Shown here one piece after another: positions 7,777 through 16,691 of a stretch of 64,000 nucleotides of DNA; positions within the stretch are counted from its first letter, which is position 1, and each line of letters begins with the position of its first letter. The stretch spans positions 1 through 64,000 of the forward strand of contig LNEE01000015.1 of the NCBI GenBank assembly GCA_001464895.1. Reading direction: 5' to 3'. The position numbers and the translations under genes are program-made. Below the pieces are notes generated by a model that saw nothing but the letters and a program-made list of their open reading frames with translations, did not search any database and was not told the DNA's origin. The stretch is from Betaproteobacteria bacterium Ga0077532. Lineage in GTDB: Bacteria; Pseudomonadota; Gammaproteobacteria; Burkholderiales; Ga0077523.

Positions 7777-9135
7777 TCATGCTCCCGCGTCGGTCACAGG
7801 TACCCGCGCACATACGCGGGTGCCGTGACCGGGACCGCCCTCCACCCAGAAACGGCCGCCGAGCGCGTCGATGCGCTCGCGCAGCCCCACCAGTCCGAGC
7901 CCGCCCTTGGGCTCCAGACTGTCGAATCCAGCACCGTTGTCGGACACCTGCACCGAGACCTCCCCCGCACGCCGATCGTGCGTCACGCGGATGTCGACCT
8001 GCGATGCGCTCGCATGCTTGGTGACGTTCGTCAGGCACTCCTGGACCATCCGGTACAGGGTGATGTTCACGGCCTCGCCGAGGTTTTCGGGCAGTTCTTC
8101 AGCTTCGAAACGGCATGCGATACCGGCGTGGCGACGCTGCCACTGATCAACCGAATACTGAAGGGCCGACACGACCCCCAGCTCGTCGAGGGCGACCGGA
8201 CGCAGGCGCCGCATCAACTCGCGCGCGACGTCGTACACATGATTCGTCAACTCGACGATCGCCTGGGCCGTCGCCTTGACTTCGGCCGGCATGTCCGGAC
8301 GGTCGCGGATGGAAACCGCGTCGATCTTGAGAGCGTTCAGCCACTGGCCCATCTCGTCGTGGAGTTCGCGGGCGATGTGCTTGCGCTCGGCCTCGAGCAT
8401 GTCGATGCCACGCTGCGCCAGTTGCCGGTTCTCGTCGAGCGCTTTCGCAAGCGCCGTCCGCACGAGTTCCAGTGCTGTGACGTCGGTGAAGAACCCATGC
8501 ATTTCGACCCGCCCCCCTGGCCGTCGCCGACTCGACAGGCGCGCGATCGCGGACACCTCGGCGGCATCCCCCCGTCGGAGCCGGAGACCGGACGACGCAA
8601 TGCTCTCGCCGCGTGCCAGCGCGTCACGATGGCGGATCCAGAGATCGGGATCCGCGTAGAAATCGCCGATGCAACGCCCGATCGCGTCGTTCGGATCGGT
8701 GAATCCCAGAATCCGCGCCAGTTCCGGGTTCGCGAGCCCGATCACGCCGTCGATCGTCGCCAGGAGGTTGCCGGAGAGGTCCTCGTGAAAGAGCTCCCGA
8801 TAGTGGGCCTGCTGCTCGTTCAGTTCCTGCTGCGCCTGAAGGCGCAACTCCATCTCCCTCGCCGCATGCCGTGAGCGCCTCCAGGAGAACCATCCCAGGC
8901 CCGCCACCAGCACGAGGATCGCCGCGGGCAGTTCGTCGAGCTGGTATCGCTCGAACGGCGTGAGCCACCCACCAATCCCCTCGGACAGCTCGAAGAGCCC
9001 GGCCAGCAGAAACGTGATGACCGTCACCGAAAAGACGAAAGCGAGATCTCGCCAAGCGCCTGCACCGCTCGTGGCCCGCCGGCCGGCCCACCCGTCGATC
9101 GTCGTCTCCAATTTCGCTCCGTCCACTTCGTGCAT
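7777..9135 (-). CDS. Membrane PAS-domain histidine kinase (NarX/DegS type)
   Basis: A sensor kinase of about 452 residues. Two transmembrane segments (around residues 30-50 and 70-86) bracket a very short periplasmic loop. A PAS domain follows at 110-220, with GFFTDVTALE at its end. The HisKA_3 dimerisation region reads ERKHIARELHDEMGQW, with the phospho-His in RELHD. The HATPase has MVQECLTNVTKHAS, DNGAGF and GLGLVGLRER. An ATG at 9165 is also in frame, but a sigma-70 promoter sits so close upstream that transcription would start at about that codon. The ATG at 9135 is therefore preferred. Confidence 0.88.
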   Translation of the reverse strand: MHEVDGAKLETTIDGWAGRRATSGAGAWRDLAFVFSVTVITFLLAGLFELSEGIGGWLTPFERYQLDELPAAILVLVAGLGWFSWRRSRHAAREMELRLQAQQELNEQQAHYRELFHEDLSGNLLATIDGVIGLANPELARILGFTDPNDAIGRCIGDFYADPDLWIRHRDALARGESIASSGLRLRRGDAAEVSAIARLSSRRRPGGRVEMHGFFTDVTALELVRTALAKALDENRQLAQRGIDMLEAERKHIARELHDEMGQWLNALKIDAVSIRDRPDMPAEVKATAQAIVELTNHVYDVARELMRRLRPVALDELGVVSALQYSVDQWQRRHAGIACRFEAEELPENLGEAVNITLYRMVQECLTNVTKHASASQVDIRVTHDRRAGEVSVQVSDNGAGFDSLEPKGGLGLVGLRERIDALGGRFWVEGGPGHGTRVCARVPVTDAGA

Positions 9136-9170
9136 CCGTCGAACGCGGCGCGTGTGCCACGGCATCGGGT

Positions 9171-9199
9171 TTTATACCGAAAGCCCAGGGGGGTCACAA
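9171..9199 (-). promoter_or_regulatory. Sigma-70 promoter of the kinase/regulator operon
   Basis: On the minus strand, TTGTGA (9199-9194), a 17-base spacer and TATAAA (9176-9171). Transcription would begin near 9164, which leaves a leader of about 30 bases before the ATG at 9135. Confidence 0.6.
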
Positions 9200-9403
9200 G
9201 GACGGTTTCCCCTCGGCACGAATGGGAGTTTCTCCCTGCCACGGCGCGACCGGCGACCCACGGGACCCATGCGATACTCGGCGCCCTCGCGAAGGACGAT
9301 GTCGTCCGGGATGATCGCGACGCGTTGCCCCGTTTGGCAGGTTCGCGGATCCCGCGGAGCTGCAATCCCAGCCAGTCCCACCCATCACACGGAGATCTTG
9401 CGC

Positions 9404-10351
9404 GTGATCACGAAGACCCTCGCAGCCACACTCGCCAGCGCACTGTTCCTCGCGGCCCATGTCGGTGCCGCTCCCTTCGCGTACGTCCCGAACGAGAAGT
9501 CGGGCACCCTCAGCGTCATCGACACCGACACGGACACGGTCGTCCGCACGATTCCCGCCGGGGACAAGCCACGGGGCTTGGCGGTGAGTCCGGATGGACG
9601 GAAGGCATATGTGAGCGATCAGCCCAAGAACGCTCTCGCCGTTGTCGACATCGAAGCGGGCAAGGTCGCAGAACTCATCGACCTCGGCGAGTCGCCCGAA
9701 GGTGTCGCCATCTCCCCGGACGGCCGCTACGTCGTCGCCGCCGTCGAGGTCAGCAACTCGGTGGCGTTCGTGGACACGGCCACCGGCAAGCGCGTCTTCT
9801 CGATCAAGGTCAAGGGGAAGAACCCCGAGCACGCGATCTTCTCCCCGGACAGCCGCTGGATGGTGGCGAGCGCCGAGGAAGCCGACCAGATCGACATCGT
9901 GGACGTGAACACCCGCAAGCAGGTGGCCCAGGTCCAGGTGGGCAGCCGCCCGCGCGGCATGGCGTTCACACCGGACGGCAGCCGTTTGTACGTGGCATGC
10001 GAACTCGCCAATACGACCTACGCCATCGACTGGGCCACGCGGACCGTCGTCGCCAAGATCGCCACGGGGAACTACTCGAACGGCGTGACGATGCACCCCG
10101 ACGGTAAGCGCGTGTACGTCTCCAACGGCAAGGACGCCAACGTGTCGGTCATCGACACGGCATCGAACGCCGTCGTGGCGACCATCCCGGTGGGCAAGCG
10201 CCCCTGGAACATGGCGATCACCCCTGACGGCGCCAAGTTGTATGTCGCGAACGGCCGGTCCAATTCGGTCTCGGTGATCGACACCGCCACCAACAAGAAA
10301 GTGAAGGACATCGCGGTCGGGGAGATGCCCTGGGGTGTCGTGATCCACTGA
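9404..10351 (+). CDS. Exported YVTN beta-propeller protein
   Basis: A 315-residue periplasmic protein with a signal peptide (residues 1-24, ending VGAA) and seven blades of about 42 residues, each with a pattern like VSPDGRKAYVSD and SVIDTAT. The last blade ends VGEMPWGVVIH. Size and ending match, from memory, the 'PQQ-dependent catabolism-associated beta-propeller' family. The GTG at 9404 has GGAGA about nine bases upstream; an in-frame TTG at 9398 is less well placed. It is divergent from the kinase operon, with about 270 bases between the two starts. It is probably a scaffold or binding protein rather than an enzyme. Confidence 0.88.
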   Translation: MITKTLAATLASALFLAAHVGAAPFAYVPNEKSGTLSVIDTDTDTVVRTIPAGDKPRGLAVSPDGRKAYVSDQPKNALAVVDIEAGKVAELIDLGESPEGVAISPDGRYVVAAVEVSNSVAFVDTATGKRVFSIKVKGKNPEHAIFSPDSRWMVASAEEADQIDIVDVNTRKQVAQVQVGSRPRGMAFTPDGSRLYVACELANTTYAIDWATRTVVAKIATGNYSNGVTMHPDGKRVYVSNGKDANVSVIDTASNAVVATIPVGKRPWNMAITPDGAKLYVANGRSNSVSVIDTATNKKVKDIAVGEMPWGVVIH

Positions 10352-10363
10352 GTGCCATGACGC

Positions 10364-10391
10364 CGCTCCGGCGTGGCCTGCCGCCGGAGCG
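10364..10391 (+). terminator. GC-rich hairpin after the beta-propeller gene
   Basis: A perfect ten-base stem CGCTCCGGCG / CGCCGGAGCG with an eight-base loop, and no U-tract. It is possibly a weak terminator or an RNA-stabilising structure between the propeller and RND pump genes. Confidence 0.4.
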
Positions 10392-10430
10392 TATCCTCCG
10401 GCTTCGCAGTCCATCACGTCGGAGAGGCGC

Positions 10431-13400
10431 TTGATCGAGGCTGTCATTCGCGGGGCGCTGCGACAGCGGGTCGTCGTGGTGGTGGTCGCCTGCATCCTTC
10501 TCGTCGCCGGGCTCGCGTCCGTACGCAAGTTGTCGGTGGATGCATTCCCGGACGTCACCAACGTCCAGGTGCAGATTGCCACCGAGGCACTGGGTCGTTC
10601 GCCGCAGGAGATCGAACGCGCCGTCACCGTGCCGGTGGAGATCGCGATGACGGGCCTGCCCGGGTTGGTGGAGATGCGGTCGCTGAATCGCCCGTCGCTC
10701 TCGCTGATCACGCTCGTCTTCACCGAGCAGTCCGATCTCTATCTCGCCCGCCAGATGGTCACGGAGCGCCTCATCGAGGTACGCGACCGCCTGCCCGAGG
10801 GCGTGACGCCGCAGTTGGGGCCAGTCTCGTCCGTTCTGGGCGAGGTCTACCAGTACACGCTGGAGCATCCCGACGACGGCAAGCGCGCCCTCACCAGGGA
10901 GGAGCTCACGCAGCGGCGCACCCTGCAGGACTGGGTGGTGCGCCCGTATCTGCGATCGATCCCCGGCGTTGCCGAGATCAACTCGACCGGCGGGTATGTG
11001 AAGCAGTACCAAGTAGTACTGGATCCGGATCGACTCAGCCACTTCAGCATCACCCCTGCCAACGTCTACGAGGCGCTCCGGCGAAACAACACGAACTTCG
11101 GCGGCGGCGTGCTCGCGCACCATGCGGATCAGTATCTGATCCGCGGACTGGGCCTCGTGAGATCCGTCGGAGACATCGGTGCCATCGTGTTGAAGGAGGT
11201 CTCGACGACGCCGGTGCTGATCCGCGACGTGGCGGAGGTCCGCATCTGGCATCAGCCACGATTCGGCGCGATGGTGAAGAACGGGGTCACGGAGAGCGTC
11301 GGCGGCATCGTGATGATGCTCGCCGGCGAGAACGCGAAGGCGGTGGTGGCGCGGGTGAAGACGCGGGTCGCCGCGCTGAACGCGAGCGGCGCGATACCCG
11401 ACGGCCTGCGGATCGTGCCGTACTACGATCGATCGGAACTCGTCGATGCCGCGCTGGGCACGGTGGTGAAGGTCCTGATCGAGGGGATCATCCTCGTCGT
11501 GATCGTCCTGTTCCTGTTTCTCGGAGACGTGCGGTCGTCGCTCATCGTGGTGGCCACACTCGTGCTGACACCGCTGGTGACATTCATCGTGATGAACCGC
11601 GTGGGACTCTCCGCCAACCTGATGTCGCTCGGCGGGCTCGCCATCGCGATCGGACTGATGGTGGACGGCTCGGTGGTCGTGGTCGAGAACGCATTCAGCC
11701 ATCTCGGGCGCGCGGAAAGCGCGATCGGCAGCCGCTCGGCCACGATCCTGCGTTCGACCATGGAAGTCGCAACGCCGGTGCTGTTCGGCGTGAGCATCAT
11801 CATTCTCGTTTTCCTGCCTCTCATGACGCTGGAGGGCATGGAGGGAAAGATGTTCGCGCCGCTCGCCTTCACGATCGCGATCGCGCTCGCGATCTCGCTG
11901 CTACTGTCGCTCACGCTGTCGCCCGCTCTCGCCCGCTATCTCCTGAAGGGCGGCGCCGACCACGACACCCGGGTCATCGCCCTGGTGAAGCTCGGCTACC
12001 GTCCGCTGCTCACGTGGGTGCTCGGCAACAGCCGGAAGACGGTCGCCATCTCGGTCGCGCTGTTCGTCGGCACGCTTGCCCTGTTCCCGTTCCTCGGCAC
12101 CTCGTTCATACCGGAGATGAAGGAGGGGTCGGTCTCCCCGAACATCATGCGAGCGCCGAGCATTTCGCTCGATGAATCGGTGCGCATGGAACAGGAGGCC
12201 ATGCGCAGGATGATGGAGATCCCCGGCGTCAAGATGGCGGTGTCGCGGATCGGTCGCGGCGAGTCACCCGCGGACCCGGCAGGCCCCAACGAGGCAGACC
12301 CCATCGTGACGCTGACGCCGCGCAGCGAGTGGCCGGAAGGCTGGACCCAGGACGACATCGCCCAGCGCATGCGCGAACGACTGGCGGATCTCCCGGGCGT
12401 GCAGATCGTGATGGCCCAGCCGATCTCCGACCGCGTGGACGAGATGGTGACGGGTGTGCGTTCGGACGTCGCCGTGAAGGTTTTCGGCCCGGACATGGAG
12501 GAGCTGCGCCTCCTCGCAGAACAGATCGCAGCGATCGCCGCGCGGGTACGCGGGGCGCAGGATTTCCGGATCGAGAAAGTGTCCGGTCAGCAGTACCTGC
12601 AGATCGAGGTGAACCGCCAGGCCATCGCCCGGCACGGCTTCAATGTGACGGACATCCGCGACTTCGTGGAGATCGCGGTGGGTGGGAAGACCGCGACGGA
12701 CGTCTTCGAGGGCGAGTGGCGATTCCCTGCCTCGGTGCGACTGCCCGCCGAGTTTCGCGACGATGCAGCCGCCATCGAGGACATGCTCCTCATCTCGTCG
12801 CGCGGCACCCGCGTGCATCTGCGGGACCTGGCGCAAATCCAGGTGATCGAGGGTCCGGCACAGATCTCGCGCGAAGGCGGAAAGCGGCGGATCGTCGTGG
12901 GGATGAACGTCGCCGGCCGAGATCTCGGAGGTTTCGTGGCGGAACTCCAGAAGGACATCGCCGCACGGCTGCCGTTGCCACCGGGCTATTCGCTCGAATG
13001 GGGGGGGCAGTTCCAGAACATGGAAAAGGCGATGTCGCACCTGATGCTCATCGTCCCGGCCACGATCGCCGCAATCTTCTTCCTTCTCTTCCTGCTGTTC
13101 CGCTCGCTGCGGTACGCGGCCCTCATCATCACGGTGCTGCCCTTCGCGTCGATCGGCGGCGTGATCGCACTTTTCGTGACCGGCGAGTACCTCTCCGTCC
13201 CTGCCTCGGTGGGCTTCATCGCCCTATGGGGCATCGCCGTACTGAACGGCATCGTTCTCGTGTCGTATATCACTTCCCTGCGGTCCGAAGGCCGGACGGT
13301 GAACGAGGCGATCATCGAAGGGACCGGCGCCCGCCTGCGCCCCGTGCTGATGACGGCGACCGTCGCGATGCTGGGCCTCATCCCGTTCCTCTTCGCCACG

Positions 13401-13550
13401 GGACCGGGATCCGAAGTCCAGCGCCCCCTTGCCATCGTGGTCATCGGCGGTCTGATCACCTCCACCCTCCTCACTCTCGTGGTGCTCCCCGCGCTGTATG
13501 CGCTGATCGAAGCCCGCGCACGGCCCGTCGACGATCGCGCGCCGGACTGA
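10431..13550 (+). CDS. CzcA/CusA-type RND efflux permease
   Basis: A 1039-residue inner-membrane proton antiporter of the heavy-metal efflux (HME) branch. The first segment contains VDAFPDVTNVQVQI, an HME signature. TM4 reads AIAIGLMVDGSVVVVENAF, whose single Asp resembles CusA more than the paired acids of CzcA. The body has two large periplasmic loops, two sets of six helices and a normal family length. The start codon is TTG at 10431, supported by GGAGAGG three bases upstream; no closer ATG exists. No adaptor (CzcB) or outer-membrane partner (CzcC) is adjacent, so it must borrow them. The export substrate is uncertain. Confidence 0.9.
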   Translation: MIEAVIRGALRQRVVVVVVACILLVAGLASVRKLSVDAFPDVTNVQVQIATEALGRSPQEIERAVTVPVEIAMTGLPGLVEMRSLNRPSLSLITLVFTEQSDLYLARQMVTERLIEVRDRLPEGVTPQLGPVSSVLGEVYQYTLEHPDDGKRALTREELTQRRTLQDWVVRPYLRSIPGVAEINSTGGYVKQYQVVLDPDRLSHFSITPANVYEALRRNNTNFGGGVLAHHADQYLIRGLGLVRSVGDIGAIVLKEVSTTPVLIRDVAEVRIWHQPRFGAMVKNGVTESVGGIVMMLAGENAKAVVARVKTRVAALNASGAIPDGLRIVPYYDRSELVDAALGTVVKVLIEGIILVVIVLFLFLGDVRSSLIVVATLVLTPLVTFIVMNRVGLSANLMSLGGLAIAIGLMVDGSVVVVENAFSHLGRAESAIGSRSATILRSTMEVATPVLFGVSIIILVFLPLMTLEGMEGKMFAPLAFTIAIALAISLLLSLTLSPALARYLLKGGADHDTRVIALVKLGYRPLLTWVLGNSRKTVAISVALFVGTLALFPFLGTSFIPEMKEGSVSPNIMRAPSISLDESVRMEQEAMRRMMEIPGVKMAVSRIGRGESPADPAGPNEADPIVTLTPRSEWPEGWTQDDIAQRMRERLADLPGVQIVMAQPISDRVDEMVTGVRSDVAVKVFGPDMEELRLLAEQIAAIAARVRGAQDFRIEKVSGQQYLQIEVNRQAIARHGFNVTDIRDFVEIAVGGKTATDVFEGEWRFPASVRLPAEFRDDAAAIEDMLLISSRGTRVHLRDLAQIQVIEGPAQISREGGKRRIVVGMNVAGRDLGGFVAELQKDIAARLPLPPGYSLEWGGQFQNMEKAMSHLMLIVPATIAAIFFLLFLLFRSLRYAALIITVLPFASIGGVIALFVTGEYLSVPASVGFIALWGIAVLNGIVLVSYITSLRSEGRTVNEAIIEGTGARLRPVLMTATVAMLGLIPFLFATGPGSEVQRPLAIVVIGGLITSTLLTLVVLPALYALIEARARPVDDRAPD

Positions 13551-13667
13551 CGTTGCCTGGAGATTCCGCCGCCGCAGCCCGTCACCGCTGTCGATGCGCC
13601 TTACAAAGGCGAGTCCCATCGAACGACGAGACATCAAAAATTCTTCCATAACAACAGATTTTAGAAA

Positions 13668-13684
13668 TGGCACGGATTCCGCTT
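13668..13684 (+). promoter_or_regulatory. Sigma-54 (-24/-12) promoter of the second PEP-CTERM gene
   Basis: TGGCACG-GATT-CCGCT matches the RpoN consensus TGGCACG-N4-TTGCW. The -24 GG and -12 GC have the exact required spacing, and the stretch just upstream (about 13632-13667) is unusually AT-rich for this genome. Transcription would start near 13696, about 60 bases before the PEP-CTERM start codon. Confidence 0.7.
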
Positions 13685-13755
13685 ACCGACCCAAGCTCTC
13701 GGAATGAAAGATTCCCGATACGTCAGCCACGGAATACCTCGGAGTTCGCACTGTC

Positions 13756-14448
13756 ATGATCCACACCAAGTTCCTCACCGCCGCCTTTGCCGTCGCCGCG
13801 ACGCTCTCCTTCGCCGGCCCGTCCCACGCGATCACGATCTCGAACCTCGCCGTGTTCAACACCGGCGTGGACGCCTCCGGCAATCCGCTGCCTGGCGGCG
13901 CAATCGACCCGCATTACACGCTGATCCAGAGCCCGGATGCCACGTATGACGGCCCGGAAGCCTTCGTGACCAACAGCGGCTTCCCCATCGGCCCCTGGAC
14001 TGCCAATTCGTCCATATCGAAGTGGATCAGCCCACGCGCCGACGCAGGCAACAACAACGCAACCGGCCAGTACACCTACCGGACCACCGTCGATCTCACC
14101 GGGTTCGACCCGTCCACAGCCGTCATCGTCGGTCGCTGGATGTCCGACAACAACGGGCTGGACATCCTCGTGAACGGCAACGGGACGGGCAACACCACGC
14201 TGTTCGAGTCGTTCCGCCTCGGCTATGCGGATTTCACGCTGGACGACTACTTCGTATCGGGTATCAACACGATCGACTTCGTCGTGTTCAACGGCACCGC
14301 CGCCCTCAATCCCACCGGACTTCGCGTCGAGATGACCGGATCGGCCCTGCCGATCCCCGAACCGGGCACGTGGGCCATGGTGGCCATCGGCCTGGGTTTG
14401 GTAGGACTGGGCACCTCCCGCCGTCAGAGCCGCCGGATCGGGAGCTGA
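13756..14448 (+). CDS. PEP-CTERM sorting domain protein, RpoN-type promoter
   Basis: A 230-residue exported protein. The signal peptide covers residues 1-25, ending PSHA. The body is rich in Asn, Thr and Gly, beta-sandwich-like, with NGLDILVNGNGTG. The C-terminus is a PEP-CTERM signal: IPEPGTWAMVAIGLGLVG, then SRRQSRR. It would be exported, trimmed by an exosortase encoded elsewhere, and placed at the surface or in the extracellular matrix. It stands alone between the RND pump and the lipoprotein cluster, with its own promoter and a strong terminator. Confidence 0.92.
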   Translation: MIHTKFLTAAFAVAATLSFAGPSHAITISNLAVFNTGVDASGNPLPGGAIDPHYTLIQSPDATYDGPEAFVTNSGFPIGPWTANSSISKWISPRADAGNNNATGQYTYRTTVDLTGFDPSTAVIVGRWMSDNNGLDILVNGNGTGNTTLFESFRLGYADFTLDDYFVSGINTIDFVVFNGTAALNPTGLRVEMTGSALPIPEPGTWAMVAIGLGLVGLGTSRRQSRRIGS

Positions 14449-14503
14449 CAGCACCTATACAGGTGACGAGGAATTACCGTCACCGTCGGGCAGCATTGCA
14501 CGA

Positions 14504-14536
14504 ACGCCCCGCTTCCACAGCGGGGCGTTTTCGTTT
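14504..14536 (+). terminator. Intrinsic terminator of the PEP-CTERM gene
   Basis: Nine-base stem ACGCCCCGC / GCGGGGCGT with a seven-base loop, followed by TTTTCGTTT. Confidence 0.85.
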
Positions 14537-14656
14537 CAGCGATGAAATGCGTCGCCAACTCCGCCGTCAATGTCCGGTTGCCATGCCCGGTCGCGGGCGT
14601 GTCAGAATGGGTCGGCCCTGCTCCGACCCGAGGGTCCACTCCGGCACCGCCACTGC

Positions 14657-16225
14657 ATGACTTCCGCACTTCCGCATCCAGACTCGAACGTAGCGCCGCC
14701 TCCGCCCGCCATCCGGATCCTCGCCGTGCTGGTCTGCGCAGCGCTGCTCAGCGGCTGCGGGGCGCTGCGAAGCTACCGCGCCGAGATGGACAAGGTCATA
14801 GAGCGCACCGCGGGCGGTGACTTGTCCGGCGCGATCTCCGTACTCGAGAAGCAGAACACGTCCGACGACAAGGACCTGCTCTTCCACATGGAACTTGGGG
14901 AGTTGAAACGACTTTCGAACGACTTCACGGGCAGTTTCGAGTCGTTCCGCAAGGCGGACGCCGAGGTCCTCGCGTGGGAAGCGGCCGTCAAGCTCGATCC
15001 GACCAGGGCCGTCGGACAGACTGGAAGCTTCCTGTTGAACGATCGCGTCCGAACATACGAAGGCTCGGACTACGAGAAGGTGCTCATCACCACGCGTATG
15101 GCGATGGACCACCTGGCCCTCGGCGACTGGGACAAGGCGCGCGTCGAGATCAAGCGCACGCACGAGCGCGAGGCGCTGATTGTCGAGGTCAGAGCACGGG
15201 AGTACCAGAAGTTGCGCGAGGAAGCCGCGGGCAAGTCTGCCCAGGTGAGCTTTCGCGAGATCAACGGATACCCCGTGGAATCCATCGCGACGCCGGAGGC
15301 CAACGCGCTGCGCAACGGCTACCAGAATGCCCTCTCCCACTACCTCGCCGGTTTCGTCTACGAGGCGCTGGGCGAACCCAGCCTCGCCGCGCCTGGATAT
15401 CGCACGGCCATCGAGCTGCGTCCTGGGGAGTCGGCGTTGGACGATGCACTTGGCGGGCTCGATGCGCGCACCGGCGCACCCGACGACGCCCTTTGCGACA
15501 CGCTCTTCGTCATCGAGACGGGTGCCATCCCCGGCCGGCAGTCCCGCAGCTTCAGCCTGCCGATTCCGATCCCCGCCTACGGCGCCTTCACCTTCGTGCA
15601 GGTCTCCTTCCCTGTCCTGCCCCCGGCCCCGTTCGGCTACCAGGCACCGGACATCCAGATCGGCGGCTTCGACACCCTTCCGACGGCACACATCCTCGAC
15701 CTCGACGCCATGGCCAGACGGGCGCTGCAGGACGACATGCCGGGAATCATGTTTCGCGCCTTCGTTCGCTCTGCCACGAAAGCCGTGGCGCAGTACCAGC
15801 TTCAGAGGCAGATGGCCCAGCAGCGCAACCGGGATGATGCCCTCGGTGCCGCCATCGCGTTGCTCGCGCTCCAGATCGGCGGTGCGGTCGTGGAACAGGC
15901 GGACGAGCGCGGCTGGCGGACCCTGCCCGCGCAGGTCACGATCGCGCGCGCTCGCCTGCCACGCGGATCGCACCCCGTGAGCGTCCGTTCCGACAACGGA
16001 TCGGCGCGGTTCGACGTCAACCTCACCGCCAGCCACGCGCTGGTCTCGGTCCGCCTGCTGCGCGGGCACGCGTTCGTCGCGCCCCCGGGCATGCCCGGTG
16101 GAACCCCGGCACCGGAACTTCCATCGGCCGAAAGCGCCGGAGAACCGGGCGACCTCGGCATGTATGCTCACGTACGAGTCATCGACCTTCCCTCTTCCCC
16201 CCGCTCCTGGAGGACACTGCAATGA
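14657..16225 (+). CDS. COG3014-family lipoprotein
   Basis: A 522-residue lipoprotein. The N-terminus has a hydrophobic helix and the lipobox LLSGC at about residues 30-34. Residues 40-270 are helical, TPR-like repeats (for example YLAGFVYEALGEPSLAAPGYRTAIEL). The C-terminal half is beta-rich and Pro-rich. The family has no proven function. It is typically encoded with a YcfL-like lipoprotein and an LpoB-like activator, exactly the order seen here. The stop overlaps the next start as ATGA. Confidence 0.85.
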   Translation: MTSALPHPDSNVAPPPPAIRILAVLVCAALLSGCGALRSYRAEMDKVIERTAGGDLSGAISVLEKQNTSDDKDLLFHMELGELKRLSNDFTGSFESFRKADAEVLAWEAAVKLDPTRAVGQTGSFLLNDRVRTYEGSDYEKVLITTRMAMDHLALGDWDKARVEIKRTHEREALIVEVRAREYQKLREEAAGKSAQVSFREINGYPVESIATPEANALRNGYQNALSHYLAGFVYEALGEPSLAAPGYRTAIELRPGESALDDALGGLDARTGAPDDALCDTLFVIETGAIPGRQSRSFSLPIPIPAYGAFTFVQVSFPVLPPAPFGYQAPDIQIGGFDTLPTAHILDLDAMARRALQDDMPGIMFRAFVRSATKAVAQYQLQRQMAQQRNRDDALGAAIALLALQIGGAVVEQADERGWRTLPAQVTIARARLPRGSHPVSVRSDNGSARFDVNLTASHALVSVRLLRGHAFVAPPGMPGGTPAPELPSAESAGEPGDLGMYAHVRVIDLPSSPRSWRTLQ

Positions 16226-16659
16226 AAGCATCAACCGTCGTCGCCGTAACCCTTGCCGCGCTGTTCGTGACCGGCTGCGGGACGAAGAAAGGTTTCGAGA
16301 AGCCGGGCTTCGCCTTCGGATGCCCGATCGGCGACACGAAGATCTCGACCATGGGCGATCTGGTGCGCGCGAAAGTAGCGAAGGAAGGCGGACAGAATCC
16401 GGACGTCGAACTCGAGGAGATCCGGTGCACGACGACCGGGGACCTCCTCAAGGTCGACGTCGTCGTGTTCAACGACGAGAGCGATGTCGAGCGCCTCATG
16501 TACAAGTTCCGCTGGTCGGATGCCGAAGGGATGCGCGCCGCTGACGAGGAAACCTGGAAGCCGCTGCTGATGTACGGCAACTCGCGCCAGACCGTCACCG
16601 CCATCGCCCCGAATCCCAAGGCACGCGATTTCAAGTTCATCGTGATGGGTCAGGAGTGA
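16222..16659 (+). CDS. YcfL-family (DUF1425) lipoprotein
   Basis: A 145-residue lipoprotein with lipobox VTGC at about residues 16-19 and a beta-sandwich body. The central run ETWKPLLMYGNSRQTVTAIAP is typical of the YcfL family. GGAGGA lies upstream, and the start overlaps the COG3014 stop by four bases. It probably assists the LpoB-like protein in control of peptidoglycan synthesis at the outer membrane; this is inferred from the conserved gene trio. Confidence 0.85.
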   Translation: MKASTVVAVTLAALFVTGCGTKKGFEKPGFAFGCPIGDTKISTMGDLVRAKVAKEGGQNPDVELEEIRCTTTGDLLKVDVVVFNDESDVERLMYKFRWSDAEGMRAADEETWKPLLMYGNSRQTVTAIAPNPKARDFKFIVMGQE

Positions 16660-16691
16660 CCCGCCCCCTCGGACCCAGGAGAAGCACACCC

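Noticed and set aside
9145..9159. Minus-strand TGGCACA-N4-CCGC resembling a sigma-54 promoter before the kinase gene
   Set aside because: It would start transcription at the chosen start codon, is GC-rich with no AT-rich flank, and a good sigma-70 promoter lies just upstream.
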